This document shows positions 11,668-23,600 of a stretch of DNA of 64,000 nucleotides, piece by piece. The number at the start of each line of letters is the position of its first letter. Position 1 is the stretch's first letter. The stretch is from Cladopsammia gracilis (Eukaryota > Cnidaria > Anthozoa > Scleractinia > Dendrophylliidae). The DNA lies in NCBI GenBank assembly GCA_022457155.1, contig JAJGOT010000030.1:992001-1056000 (forward strand), given 5' to 3'. Below the pieces are notes generated by a model. The model had not been told where the DNA came from. It saw only the letters and a list, made by a program, of their open reading frames with translations, and did no database searches. Made by a program: the position numbers and the translations under genes.

Positions 11668-14600
11668 AGGTCAATTGTAGGTTCATATCTTCCCGTGAAA
11701 GGAGTGAGTGTGAAGAGATATATATGAAATAAATCATATATGAACTGCGGAAATGAAATCAAATGAAGAATGATCCTCGCAATTATGTAATCTAGTCAGC
11801 GCTTTAGAATATTTTAACAGTTTTTAGCGCTTTTTTAATGTATTTATTATTAGTCAGCTACGACAAGTGAAAACTAACAGTCGTAATAGCTTGGTGGATG
11901 AAAGAGGCTATAACAAGAGAAGAAATAAACAAAATGGTCTTCGACAAACGCATCCAAACACTAATTAAAGATAACTAAAATATTGAGAAGAAAAAACATC
12001 AGCAGTTTGTCACCTTTCTGTCTTTAATTTTCCAAAACATGCATAAGTAATCTACTTTTACGCTCATTTGATCTCCATCAAAGTCCTTGTTACACCCTTA
12101 CTAAGAATTAAAACAGAAAGTTAACTTATACCTGAACAGAGACTACCATTCCCAGTGTATCCCTTCTTGCAGCTGCAATTGAAGGAGCCAGGAATATTTG
12201 TACAGTTTGCATTCTCATCGCAATCGTGGGTGCCGTCTTTGCATTCGTTGACGTCTAAATAATAATAAGAGAAATAAACAAAATGAGCTTAGACACACGC
12301 ATCTAAACCATAATTAAAGATAACTGAAATATTGAGAAGAAAAAAAATCAGCAGTTTGTCCACTTTCCGTTTTTAGTTTTCCAAAACATGCATAATTAAC
12401 CCACTTTCATTTGATCTCCATAATTAAGAGCCAATGTCTGTAAATATCGAGAATGCCGCGTCACTCGTGAAATTTCGAATTTCTTTATATTTTGCCCAAA
12501 TAACCTCTATAGTAAGTTATTTTCGAAAATACTACTCAAAGATTGAGAAGCGCTTTAGTTTTAACGAAATCGAGGAAAGTCTAAAAAACGCTATTTTCGC
12601 GTTAAATCCATGCCGAAAATGGAGCAAAATTATGCATTTTCTTCTCGCTCCTTCAGACAAACGCGATAAGATGTATCGATGTACTTTGACTGATTCATAA
12701 CACATCTCTTGATGTTTCTAAAACACCTAATAAATTTGGAAACGATGCTATTATTATAATATTTTTGGCCCTTACAAATTCCCTACTTGTAGCGCTAGAG
12801 CGAGAGGGCGAATTTAGGCAAACTTTTACACCAGCGAAAGCCCACTGGTACATTGATTTTGAAGTTCAAACTGATATATTCTTAAAGCACAACCTTTATA
12901 TTCTACTGTGTAAAAATTTCTAACGCGGCCCGATAAAAGTGTCCCGTTGAGAAATGGAAACGTGAAGTGTATTTGACACAACGAACGTCCGTGAGACGAA
13001 GAAAGGGCTTCCCTACTCCGAACACGAAACTTTTATCAAGAGCGAAAATCTGTCATAGGAAAACCTTTTTGCAAAGGAAAAACTCTTTTAGTAAAGGTAC
13101 AAAGCTGTAATGTGCTTTAGTTCAAAAAATTATTTCGTAAACAGGAAAAAAGACAACAACAGCAATAATGCTGACCCCGAGGTCATGTAGGGAAAACACG
13201 TGCACGCGGCTCAAAGTACTTCAGTAGTCAATATTTTGCTCAAGGTTAAAAGCTAGTAAATGGAGCTCTGTTCTCGCTAGCCATAATTTTAACCCATATT
13301 CTTAAGTTATATCGGGATTATAATTTTCAACAGGCGACCCATAGCCTAACGCCAACAAAAATAAACATGACCAAGATGTGAGCAAACAAATATAACATAC
13401 TGGGTCATACTGGGCCGTGTATTATATCAGACATTGTTATGAAACAGTGTGGGAACATGAACAAAAACAATATTCAATCTTACCCGCATGTTTGCTATGG
13501 ACGTCCTTTGTACACTGCCGGATTGCCACACACTCTGCATCGTCCGGATTTTCCGAACTAGGACCGCATTCACCTGATTCACCACTCCAACGAAGGTCGA
13601 ACTAATTGCACTTTAATAGCCATGACAGCATTGGCGGCAAACTGAGCTGTGAGCCGCTTTGTTAGAATGTCCCGGAAAGTAGACAGGTTCGTAACCGAGC
13701 GGTTCGAAATATGGAACTTTTTAGACTACGTTTACACATGGATCATACAACGAACGCAACGCCACCCGAACGCAAAAACCCGTCAGCAACAAAGAGAAGG
13801 ACTGAACGAATCCCTTGTACTAGAAGGAAAAGAATAGTAACAAAGAAATAGCCCTTAAAATGTGGCTTATGTTAACATTTATATTAAAACATTAGAGTTT
13901 CACCCAAATGTTTTGATACCTGTTGCAAACCTTTAATTTCAGTAAAATGTTTGGACTAATGGGCGAAATAGTTTGTTTGCGCCAAACCGCAACGTACAAC
14001 AAAAGGTCCAACTTTGTTTTTGAAAAAATAACAGACACGAACAGCTCAACTCAAAATCGAAAACCGAGAATCAACAAACGGAACGACAACCAAAATGACG
14101 CACAGAACATCAGGGAACAATTGACAAACCGACAACCGGATGCAAAAACCAGCAAACGAAAGAAAGAAGGACTGCACGAATCCTTTATGTTAAACAAAAA
14201 ATAATTTAGCATAGAAAGAAACCTTATTAGAATAAATTTAGATAAACCCAAAGTCGAAAACCGAGGATCAACAAACGGAACGACAGCCAAAATGACGCAC
14301 AGAACATCAGGGAACATTTGACAGTTCAACTGAACCCATGAATCACCGAACGACAAGATGAGCGACAACCGAACGCAAAAACCAGCAAGCGAAAGAGAGA
14401 AGGACTGAACGTAACCGTAAAAACACCAAAAAGTCAAACTTAAAATTGAAAACTTAAAACTAAAATGGAAAAACAGAAAGAAGCAAAAAGTTGAACGAAA
14501 ACGGAATAGTTTGGTGATAAATTTTGAGTTTTGAAATAATCAGTTTTACCTAAACACTAAAATTCATAAATATGCACTTTAGTGAGCTCACTAAAAACTT

Positions 14601-17600
14601 ATTTACAGACAACATAGATTGATAATATGGGAAAATTATATCTGCTCAGAAGGTCTGTCATTCTCGTCAGGGGCACAGTGAACAGACCTTTCTATGCTAA
14701 ATTATTTTTTGTTTAACATAAAGAATTCGTACAGTCCTTCTCTTTTTCGTTTGCTGGTTTTTGTGTTCGGTTGTCGGTCATCTTGTCGTTCGGTGATTCA
14801 TGGGTTCAGTTGAACTGTCAATTGTTCCCTGATGTTCCGTGCGTCATTTTGGCTGCCGTTCCGTTTGTTGATTCTCGGTTTTCGATTTTGAGTTGAGCTG
14901 TTCGTGTCTGTTATTTTTTTACAAAAACAAAGTTGAACCTTTTGTTGTAAGTTGCGGTTTGGCGCAAACAAACTATTTCGCCCATTAGTCCAAACATTTT
15001 ACTGAAATTAAAGGTTTGCAACAGGTATCAAAACATTTGGGTGAAACTCTAATGTTTTAATATAAATGTTAACATAAGCCACATTTTAAGGGCTATTTCT
15101 TTGTTACTATTCTTTTCCTTCTAGTACAAGGGATTCGTTCAGTCCTTCTCTTTGTTGCCGACGGGTTTTTACGTTCGGGTGGCGGCCGCCTTACCGTTCG
15201 GAGATTCATAGTTTCAGCTGTCCTTTCAGTTGTGCTCTGTTTTTCGGTGCGTCATTTTGGTTGCTCTTCCGTTCGTTCATTCTTGGTTTGTGATTTTAGG
15301 TTGGGCTGTTCGTGTCTTTTGCTTTATATACAAAAAGACCAAAGCGGCTGAAAAAACCATACCCTTTGGGGCCCCACAAACCTATATAGCCCATATATGG
15401 GAGTACCCCCCTCAGAAGTTAAGTGCCTTGCACATTTGTGGCCAAGACTTTTGTTGGCATCCAGTTTGTTCAGACCTGGGGGGGACTCCCATATGAAACA
15501 GATGGGGATGCTCGTTGTATCTCTTAGGGATGCAAGTTTCAGATGTTCGGTCTCGCTTAGGGTGTTTCGGGTTAACCCCAATATTTTAAGCCGTCAAGGT
15601 CTCATTTAGGGTTGCACATGAAGAAATAGAGAGAAATAAATTATAGTTGACTCCGGATAACTAAAATGTTTGCTAACTCGAACCTCCCGCTAACTCAAAG
15701 TAATTTTCATTTTCCTTGAGGCCATTTTCTATATAATTTTACCCTGGATGACCCAAACTTCTGATAACTCGACCTTTTTCTATTCCCCTGAGGTTCGAGT
15801 TATCGGGAGTTAACTGTATATCTTTAGATTTTTATGGTATCTTCCAGGGGTCACAAAAGGCTTGACCCACGCCCAGATTGGTCTCCTTTAGGGGTCTAAT
15901 TCAAGATTTCCAACGAGCATCCCAGCTGTTTCATATGGGAGTCCCCCCCCCCGGGAGTTCAGATTCTGTTGTATATATTAAGTAGCATAATTTTAAATTC
16001 TAGGGCATCAGAGCGTTTCTGATGCTGTCCTTGCCATGCAAATCAACAGAAGGAGCTGCGGTGTTCAAATGAGCCAATTGTTCTTTGAGTTTTCTTTCTT
16101 CTTTGTACACCTTTAGTTATGCCCACTTTCGAACACGAAAGTACAACTGAACGAAAAGCTTCAGGAGTAAATTATTGTCTTCAGCAGGAAGAGATGATGA
16201 GTAAGGCCAGGTTGTTTTCAACAGAGAAGAATTTTTAATCAATTGGTCAAGTAGTGCACTGTCAGACTTTCGAGTGCTGCTACGAAAACGTGCCAAGCTA
16301 AGAAAAGGACGGATGGAAACTTCCAGGTAAGAAAAGAAAGTAATAAAATGTTGAACAGTCCACTTGAGAAAGGCCACCTCTGGTCAATGACATTGTCATC
16401 AAATTCGGATAAGCCATAGCCGGTGTCTGCTTGGCAACACTCGGTACCATTTCGTTTAAAAGCTTGATTATGCGGTCAAGCCTTGCGCATTTGGCAGTTT
16501 GGCTCGACGACCGTGAGCTAGTATCATAATTTCTTTTTAACCGGTCTCTTGTCTTCTCTTCATGCCTCTTTAACCATCCTATAGTGTGGTACACTTTTCG
16601 GCACTTGCAACACTTTAAAGTTTTTACAATTTCATCATCCTCATCTTCGTCTTCTTCGGACCCGGAGCAGTCAGACTCGTCAACTTCTTCCTCTTCTCTT
16701 CCGAGCAGCAAACCATCGAGGTTTGTACCAAGAGTTTCAATATCTGGGTCGTCCCATTCCTCGAAACTTTCAGCAATCTCCATACTAAATAATACTAAAT
16801 ATACTCCATACTAAATAATTTCACAGCCAAAGTTGTTTTTCCCCGCTTGACGAGAAACCAGCGATTGCAGTTTGTTTACATTTTGCAGGATTTTTATGAC
16901 GTCACGAATATCCACTCTGTTGCGGCCATCGCGTCATCTCGTTTCCAATCCAGTCGTTTTATGATCCATGGTTTACACTAGAGGAGATTTTTCCGGATTC
17001 GATTCGTGACAAATCCGGAACATTTTGGTACCGGATTCGTTTTGCCGTTTACACGCAGATGGATGAATCCGAAATAAAAACGTCGCGGTTTGGTCGCGTC
17101 TCCGGAGATTTTGAATACGAAATCTAAAGTGAATACTTTGTATCCGATTACTGTAAATCCGCAATGTTTTTAAGTGTAAACAGTTGTTCCCATGAAGGCG
17201 GATACTTTTTCGCCTGCTTTGTAACCGTTCCCGCATGAATGTCCTCGAATTTATCGATGTGTGTAAACGGTTGGGAATCTGAATACCCTTTAGTATAAAC
17301 GCCTGCAAATCCGAATACCCTAAATTTAATAAATCCGGAAACATTTATGAATCCTCTAGTGTAAACGTAGTCTTAAAAGAAAAAGAAAATTAATCCAAAG
17401 ACCGCAATTGACCAAGACGGACAACGTCACGCAAGACGATTGCAACCCAAAAATTCCGGAAATTTCGGGCAGACTGTAAATGGTAAGACAATTTTGGCTC
17501 GACCGACCGGAAAATTTCCGAAATGAACGGAACGTCTTGGGGTGCTTACCATTAAGCCAAGAAAACCGGTATTTTCGGTTGGAAAGCAAATGGTAAGGTT

Positions 17601-20600
17601 GATTTTCCGAGAATTTCGGTTGGAACAAGTGGACAACCTTCAGAGGTTGTCCCGCGATTCCGGTTGGGACGATTCGACTGGAATTTTCCTTACCATTTGA
17701 ATTAAGAAAAAATTCAAATCGCTAAATAAGTTAACGGTCTGGGTACCGGGATGGAGAAATGGAAAATTTAAATGGTAAGTGCAATCTCGTCGGTTGGTCA
17801 GTAAATTTGAAAAATCGCTTACCATTTAAGTAACGGTCATCCCAACCGGTTTTTTCCTACAAATGGTAAGCACCCCTGCAGAAAGGTAGTCCAAAATTTC
17901 CAACCGAAATGTGTTTACCATTTGCTTTTATCTACCAGTTCCAGACCCTGCGCCAGTTTTGATGCATAAGCGTGGTTACTCAGCTCGTTCCTGGTGTCAA
18001 CGGTATTAAATGGTACACGCCAATCTCAAACGGAATTTCCCTCCCTGGAGTTTTGCTTACCCTTTACACAAACCGTGGACCAACGTTTTCCCTTGTAAAT
18101 GGTAAACAACCTGTCATGTCACTCTTTGTTTCGTCCAGCAGTGGAACACCCAAGTAACGGTAACTCGCCGAAATCGCGTTAAATCGCCCCGAGGAACAGG
18201 CAAACAACAAAGAATACAACACAGCAACAGCGTAAGTCAATTGATGCAAAACGGTTGCGTTCCCATACAAACCTTTATAAATCGAATCTTTGTAACACAA
18301 TACCTCTCATAAAGCAAGGTCACTGTTTGACGAAAGTTACGAAAGTTCAAGTTCAAGTTGGAATAATTGTAATCGCAAAATCTTTACTATACATTACAAA
18401 CACACGGGTAAGATTGGATTGTTTTTGTTCATGTTCCCACACTGTTTCATAACAATGTCTGATATAATAATACACGGCCCAGAATGTACAGAATATTATT
18501 GTCGCATTCAGTTTGCTCACATCTTGGTCATGTTTATTTTTGTTGGCGCTAGGCTATGGGTCGCCTGTTGAAAATTATAATCCCGATATAACTTAAGAAT
18601 ATGGGTTAAAATTATGGCTAGCGAGAACAGAGCTCCATTTACTAGCTTTTAACCTTGAGCAAAATATTGACTACTGATAACAGAAGTACTTTGAGCCGCG
18701 TGCACGTGTTTTGCCTACATGACCTCGGGGTCAGCATTGTATTGCTGTTGTTGTCTTTTTTCCTGTTTACGAAATAATTTTTTGAACTAAAGCACATTAC
18801 AGCTTTGTACCTTTACTAAAAGAGTTTTTTCTTTGGCAAAAAGGTTTTCCTATGACAGATTTTCGTTCTTGATAAAAGTTTCGTGTTCGGAGTAGGGAAG
18901 CCCTTTCTTCGTCTCATATATTTAGGTTAATATGACCCCACGTGATAATATTTTTCAACAAAGAGCCACATTCAGAAAGATACATAAACTTTGTTTATTA
19001 TTTTTATTAGCAATAATTTGATATAAATAAAGAAAAGTTCTAAGCCAGGGCCGTAGCCAGACGAAAATTCCTACGGAGGCAATATCAGAAAAAAAAAAAC
19101 ACTTCTGACTTTCATTTGTTTTTATTCATAGCCTCTAACAACAGAGATCCAATGCTTGCCTAGTATTCAAAATGTTATTTTTACCGAGGCAAGTGCCTCT
19201 GCTCGCCTCATGCTAACTACGGCTATGTAAGCAAGACTTTAGGGAGGTCATACACTTATATATGAAGTGTTACCCTCTGAGTAGTATTACCTTCTTACAT
19301 AGTACCAGCCAGAGGGACGATTAAATAAAACAGACACAATAATAATATTTTATGTTCAAAAATGTTATGATAATTTCTGATCTAGTTGACACCTAAACAG
19401 CAAAGCCTGTGATTGTGAAATAAAATTCTAAGCAAGACTTTAGGGAGGTCATACACTTACATATGAAGTGTGACCCTCTAAGTGGTATTACATTCTTACA
19501 TAGTACCGGTTAGAGGGACAAAAGTCTGGACAAAAGTCTAGATCAAAATTATTATGTTCAAAGATGTTATGACCTATATTTAAGGAAACTAAAACAAGAA
19601 AGCCTGTGATTGTTTAATAAAATTCCAAGTCACACTTGAAGGAAATCATATACTTTTAATAATATGAAGTGTGACCCTCTAAACGGTATTACCTTCTTAT
19701 ATAGTACCGGTTAGAGGGACAAAAGTACATAAGCTAAGCTCGCTCTATCCTACAAGATATGATCTCAAACAAACAGTATGAACGCTTTCAAAACGAGCAC
19801 CTAAGTTCTCATGGAATGGGAATTCAAACTAGTATATTAAAAAACATACTTTTCTTCTTGTTATTCGCCTCCTTCCTCGATGCGAACTTGAACACAAGCA
19901 GAGAAACGAGACGCCATATTGAAGTTACCGAGAATTTTCCGAGAGCCAACCGAGTCGGAAAGTCGTCTCCAGTACTTCTCGGCTGTCCCTCTAAACGGTA
20001 TTCTTTACGCACAACCGTCTCACGGACGTCCGTTGTGTCAAATACACATCATGTTTCCGTTTCTCAACGGGACACTTTTATCGGGCCGCATATGAAATTT
20101 TTACACAGTAGAATATAAAGGTTGTGCTTTAAGAATATATCAGTTTGAACTTCAAAATCAATGTACCAGTGGGCTTTCGCTGGTGTAAAAGTTTGCCTAA
20201 ATTCGCCCTCTCGCTCTAGCGCTACAAGTAGGGAATTTGTAAAGGCCCAAAATATTATAATAATAGCATCGTTTCCAAATTTATTAGGTGTTTTAGAAAG
20301 ATCAAGAGATGTGTTATGAATCAGCCAAAGTACATCGATACACAACAACAACAACAATTTATTACAACAACAACAACAACAATTTATTCAACAAGAAACA
20401 ACAACAACAATGTATTCTTAGTATAATAATGAAAGAGTTGACTGATTTGTTTGCCCTGCAAATAGCTGGAAAGCTAATCGGGGTGGGGCAAAACAAGTTC
20501 ATGAAAAATACAAATATCTACAAAATCAAAAACCTTATACTATTGAAAAGCCTTGCAGATTGCACATAATAATGAATAAAAACACAGAAGTTAAATGATC

Positions 20601-23600
20601 TAATTGAATTAAGACAAGGATTCTCTGACTATAGTAAGTGTATCTATGTACTTATACTTTATTAATAATCATGGAGATTTGAATATAGTCATCCTCCTTT
20701 TCTAAAATATTGAATAGCAATTTGCGGAGAGCTCTTTTGAAAGCATTCTTAGGAAGATCCGTTATATAGCGTGGTATCTTATTCCACAGCTTTACTCCGA
20801 GCCGAGAGAAAGAATTGTTTAATATTTCTAGTCTGGAACATTTAACATAGAATTTTCCAGATGTAGACGATCGTGTATTGTATGAGTGAATATTAGACGT
20901 TTTCTGAAATAAATTGAGCATGTTTGCTGGGGCTTTATCATAATTGATATCATGCATTAAGGTTGATACGGACTCATAATAAAGAAAAGTTATTGGAAGC
21001 ACGTTAGGTTCGAGAAACAAAGGAATTGCATGATCATGCCAGTCTGCAAAGTACAGTAATCTAAGAGCTCTTTTCTGAAGAATTAGAATTTTATTGAGAT
21101 AGCTCTTGCATGCCTGACCACAGGCAGCAAGACCATAGGTTAAATAAGGATGAATTATAGTGACTTATAGATATTGAGTAGTATTGGTCGAAGTACAGAG
21201 TGTCGTAGCTTTGCAATTAGCCCAATATTTTTACTAATTTTTGTAACAATAGAATCAATGTGGTATTTCCAGGAGAGATTCTGATCAATAAGAACGCCCA
21301 GGTATTTTATGTAAACTTTAGACTTGAGATGAACAAATTTGTTCTTTTCATTATGAAATATGCAAAGTTTTATCGCGTTTATCTATACGAGCGAGAAGAA
21401 AATGCATCATTTCGCTCTATTTTCGGCATTGATTTAACGCCAAAATAGCGTTTTTTTAGACTTTCCTCGATTTCGTTAAAACTAAAGCGCTTCTCAGCCT
21501 TGGAGTAGTATTTTCGAAAATAACTTACTATAGAGGTTATTTGGGTAAAATATATAGAAATTCGAAATTTCACGAGTGACGCGGCATTCTCGATATTTAT
21601 AGACATTGGCTCCGTCTTAAATTCCTTGTTACACCCTTAAGAAGTAAAACAGAAACTTATACCTGAGCAGAGACTACCATTCCCAGTGTATCCCTTCTTG
21701 CAGCTGCAATTGAATGAGCCAGGAATGTTTGCACAGTCTGCATTCTCATCGCAATCGTGGGTGCCGTCTTTACATTCGTTGACGTCTAAATTACAAGAAG
21801 AGAAATAAATAAAATGAGCTTTGACACACGCACCCAAACCCTAATTAAAGAAAACTGAAGAAGAAAACAGACCAGCGGCGTGTCCCCCCTTGCTGTCTCT
21901 AGTTTTCCAAAACATGCTTAAGTAACCCAATTTTAAGCTCATCTGCTGATCTGCATTGAAGTCCTTTTAGAAAACAGAACTTATACCTGAACAGAGGTTA
22001 CCATTCCCAGTGTATCCCTTCTTGCAGCTGCAATTGAAGGAGCCAGGAATGTTTGTACAGTTTGCATTTTCATCGCAATTGTGGGTGCCGTCTTTACATT
22101 CGTTGACGTCTAATAACTTTATTAATAATAATAACTTTATTGTTTATATAGCGCAAATACATTTATATATGATCTAATGCGCTTATCGTCTAAATTACAA
22201 GAAGAAAAGTAAACAAAATGAGCTTGAACACACGCATCCAAACCCTAATTTAAGATAACTGAAGAAGAGAAAAAGAAAAAATTTCAAGAGTTTGTCCCCT
22301 TGCTGTCTTGAGTTTACCACAACATGCATGAGCAACACCCTTTAAGCACATTTGATCTCCATTGAATTAAAGTCCTTGTTGAAGCCTTAAGAAACAAAAC
22401 AGAAACTTATACATGCCTGAACAGAGGTTACCATTCCCAGTGTATCCCTTCTTGCAGCTGCAATTGAAGGAGCCAGGAATGTTTGTGCAGTTTGCATTCT
22501 CATCGCAATCGTGGGTGCCGTCTTTACATTCGTTGACGTCTAAATTACATGATGAGAAATAAATAAAATGAGCTTAGACAAACGCATCCAAACACTAATT
22601 AAAGAAAACTGAAGAAAAAAACATATCAGCGGCGTGTCCCCCTTGCTGTCTCTAGGTTTCCAAAATATGCTTAAGTAACCCAATTTTAAGCTGATCTGAT
22701 CTCCATTGAAGTCGATGTTGCAGCCTTAATTAAAAAATAAAACAGAACTAATACCTGAACAGAGACTGCCATTCCCAGTGTATCCTTTCTTGCAACTGCA
22801 ATTGAAGGAGCCAGGAATGTTTGTACAGTTTGCATTCTCATCGCAATCGTGAGTGCCGTCTTTACATTCGTTGACGTCTAAATCACAAGAAGAGAAATAA
22901 ATCAAATGAGCTTTGACATACGCACTCGAACTCAAAGATAACTGAAGAAGAAAAAATATCAGCAGCGTGTTCCCTTTCCGTCTCTAGTTTTCCAAAACAT
23001 GCATAAGTAACCGGCTACGTTTCAGCTCATTTGATCCCCATTGAAGTCCTTGTTGCAGCCTTACGAAATAAAACAGAAAATTATACCTGAACAGAGACTA
23101 CCATTCCCAGTGTATCCCTTCTCGCAGCTGCAATTGAAGGAGCCAGGAATGTTTGTGCAGCTTGCATTCTTATGGCAGTCATGGGTGCCGTCTTTGCATT
23201 CGTTGACGTCTAAATTACATGAAGAGAAATAAATAAAATGAGCTTAGACCAACGCATCCAAACCCTAATTAAAGAAAACTGAAGAAGAAAACAGACCAGC
23301 GGCGTGTCTCCTCTTGCTGTCTCTAGTTTTCCAAAACATGCTTAAGTAACCCAATTTTAAGCTCATCTGCTGATCTGCATTGAAGTCCTTGAAACAGAAT
23401 TTATACCTGAACAGAGGTTACCATTCCCAGTGTATCCCTTCTTGCAGCTGCAATTGAAGGAGCCAGGAATGTTTGTACAGTTTGCATTTTCATCGCAATT
23501 GTGGGTGCCGTCTTTACATTCGTTGACGTCTTATAACTTTATTAATAATAATAACTTTATTGTTTATATAGCGCAAAATACATTTAAATATGATCTAATG

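Larger units (their letters stand above)
12422..21617. mobile_element. Large foldback (inverted-repeat) element in a cbEGF intron
   Basis: Outer arms start AAGAGCCAATGTCTGTAAAT and the complement near 21590-21612, then match through the stretch encoding [14 protein letters not shown] on opposite strands, to about 13500 and 18395. The right arm is longer because of insertions at 18917-20015 and 20343-21373. Flanking DNA on both sides is cbEGF intron (TTTGATCTCCAT on the left, TTCCTTGTTACACCCTTA on the right), which fixes the outer boundaries. The arms contain no recognised transposase; the ~88-codon frame in each arm is conserved but unidentified. Confidence 0.75.

Noticed and set aside
13923..14437. 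Overlapping frames of 93 and 128 codons
   Set aside because: They arise from reiterated CGAACGCAAAAACC-type words in the inner inverted repeat, with no domain.
16584..16814. Plus-strand poly-Ser ORF
   Set aside because: Antisense of the acidic run of the zinc-finger pseudogene.
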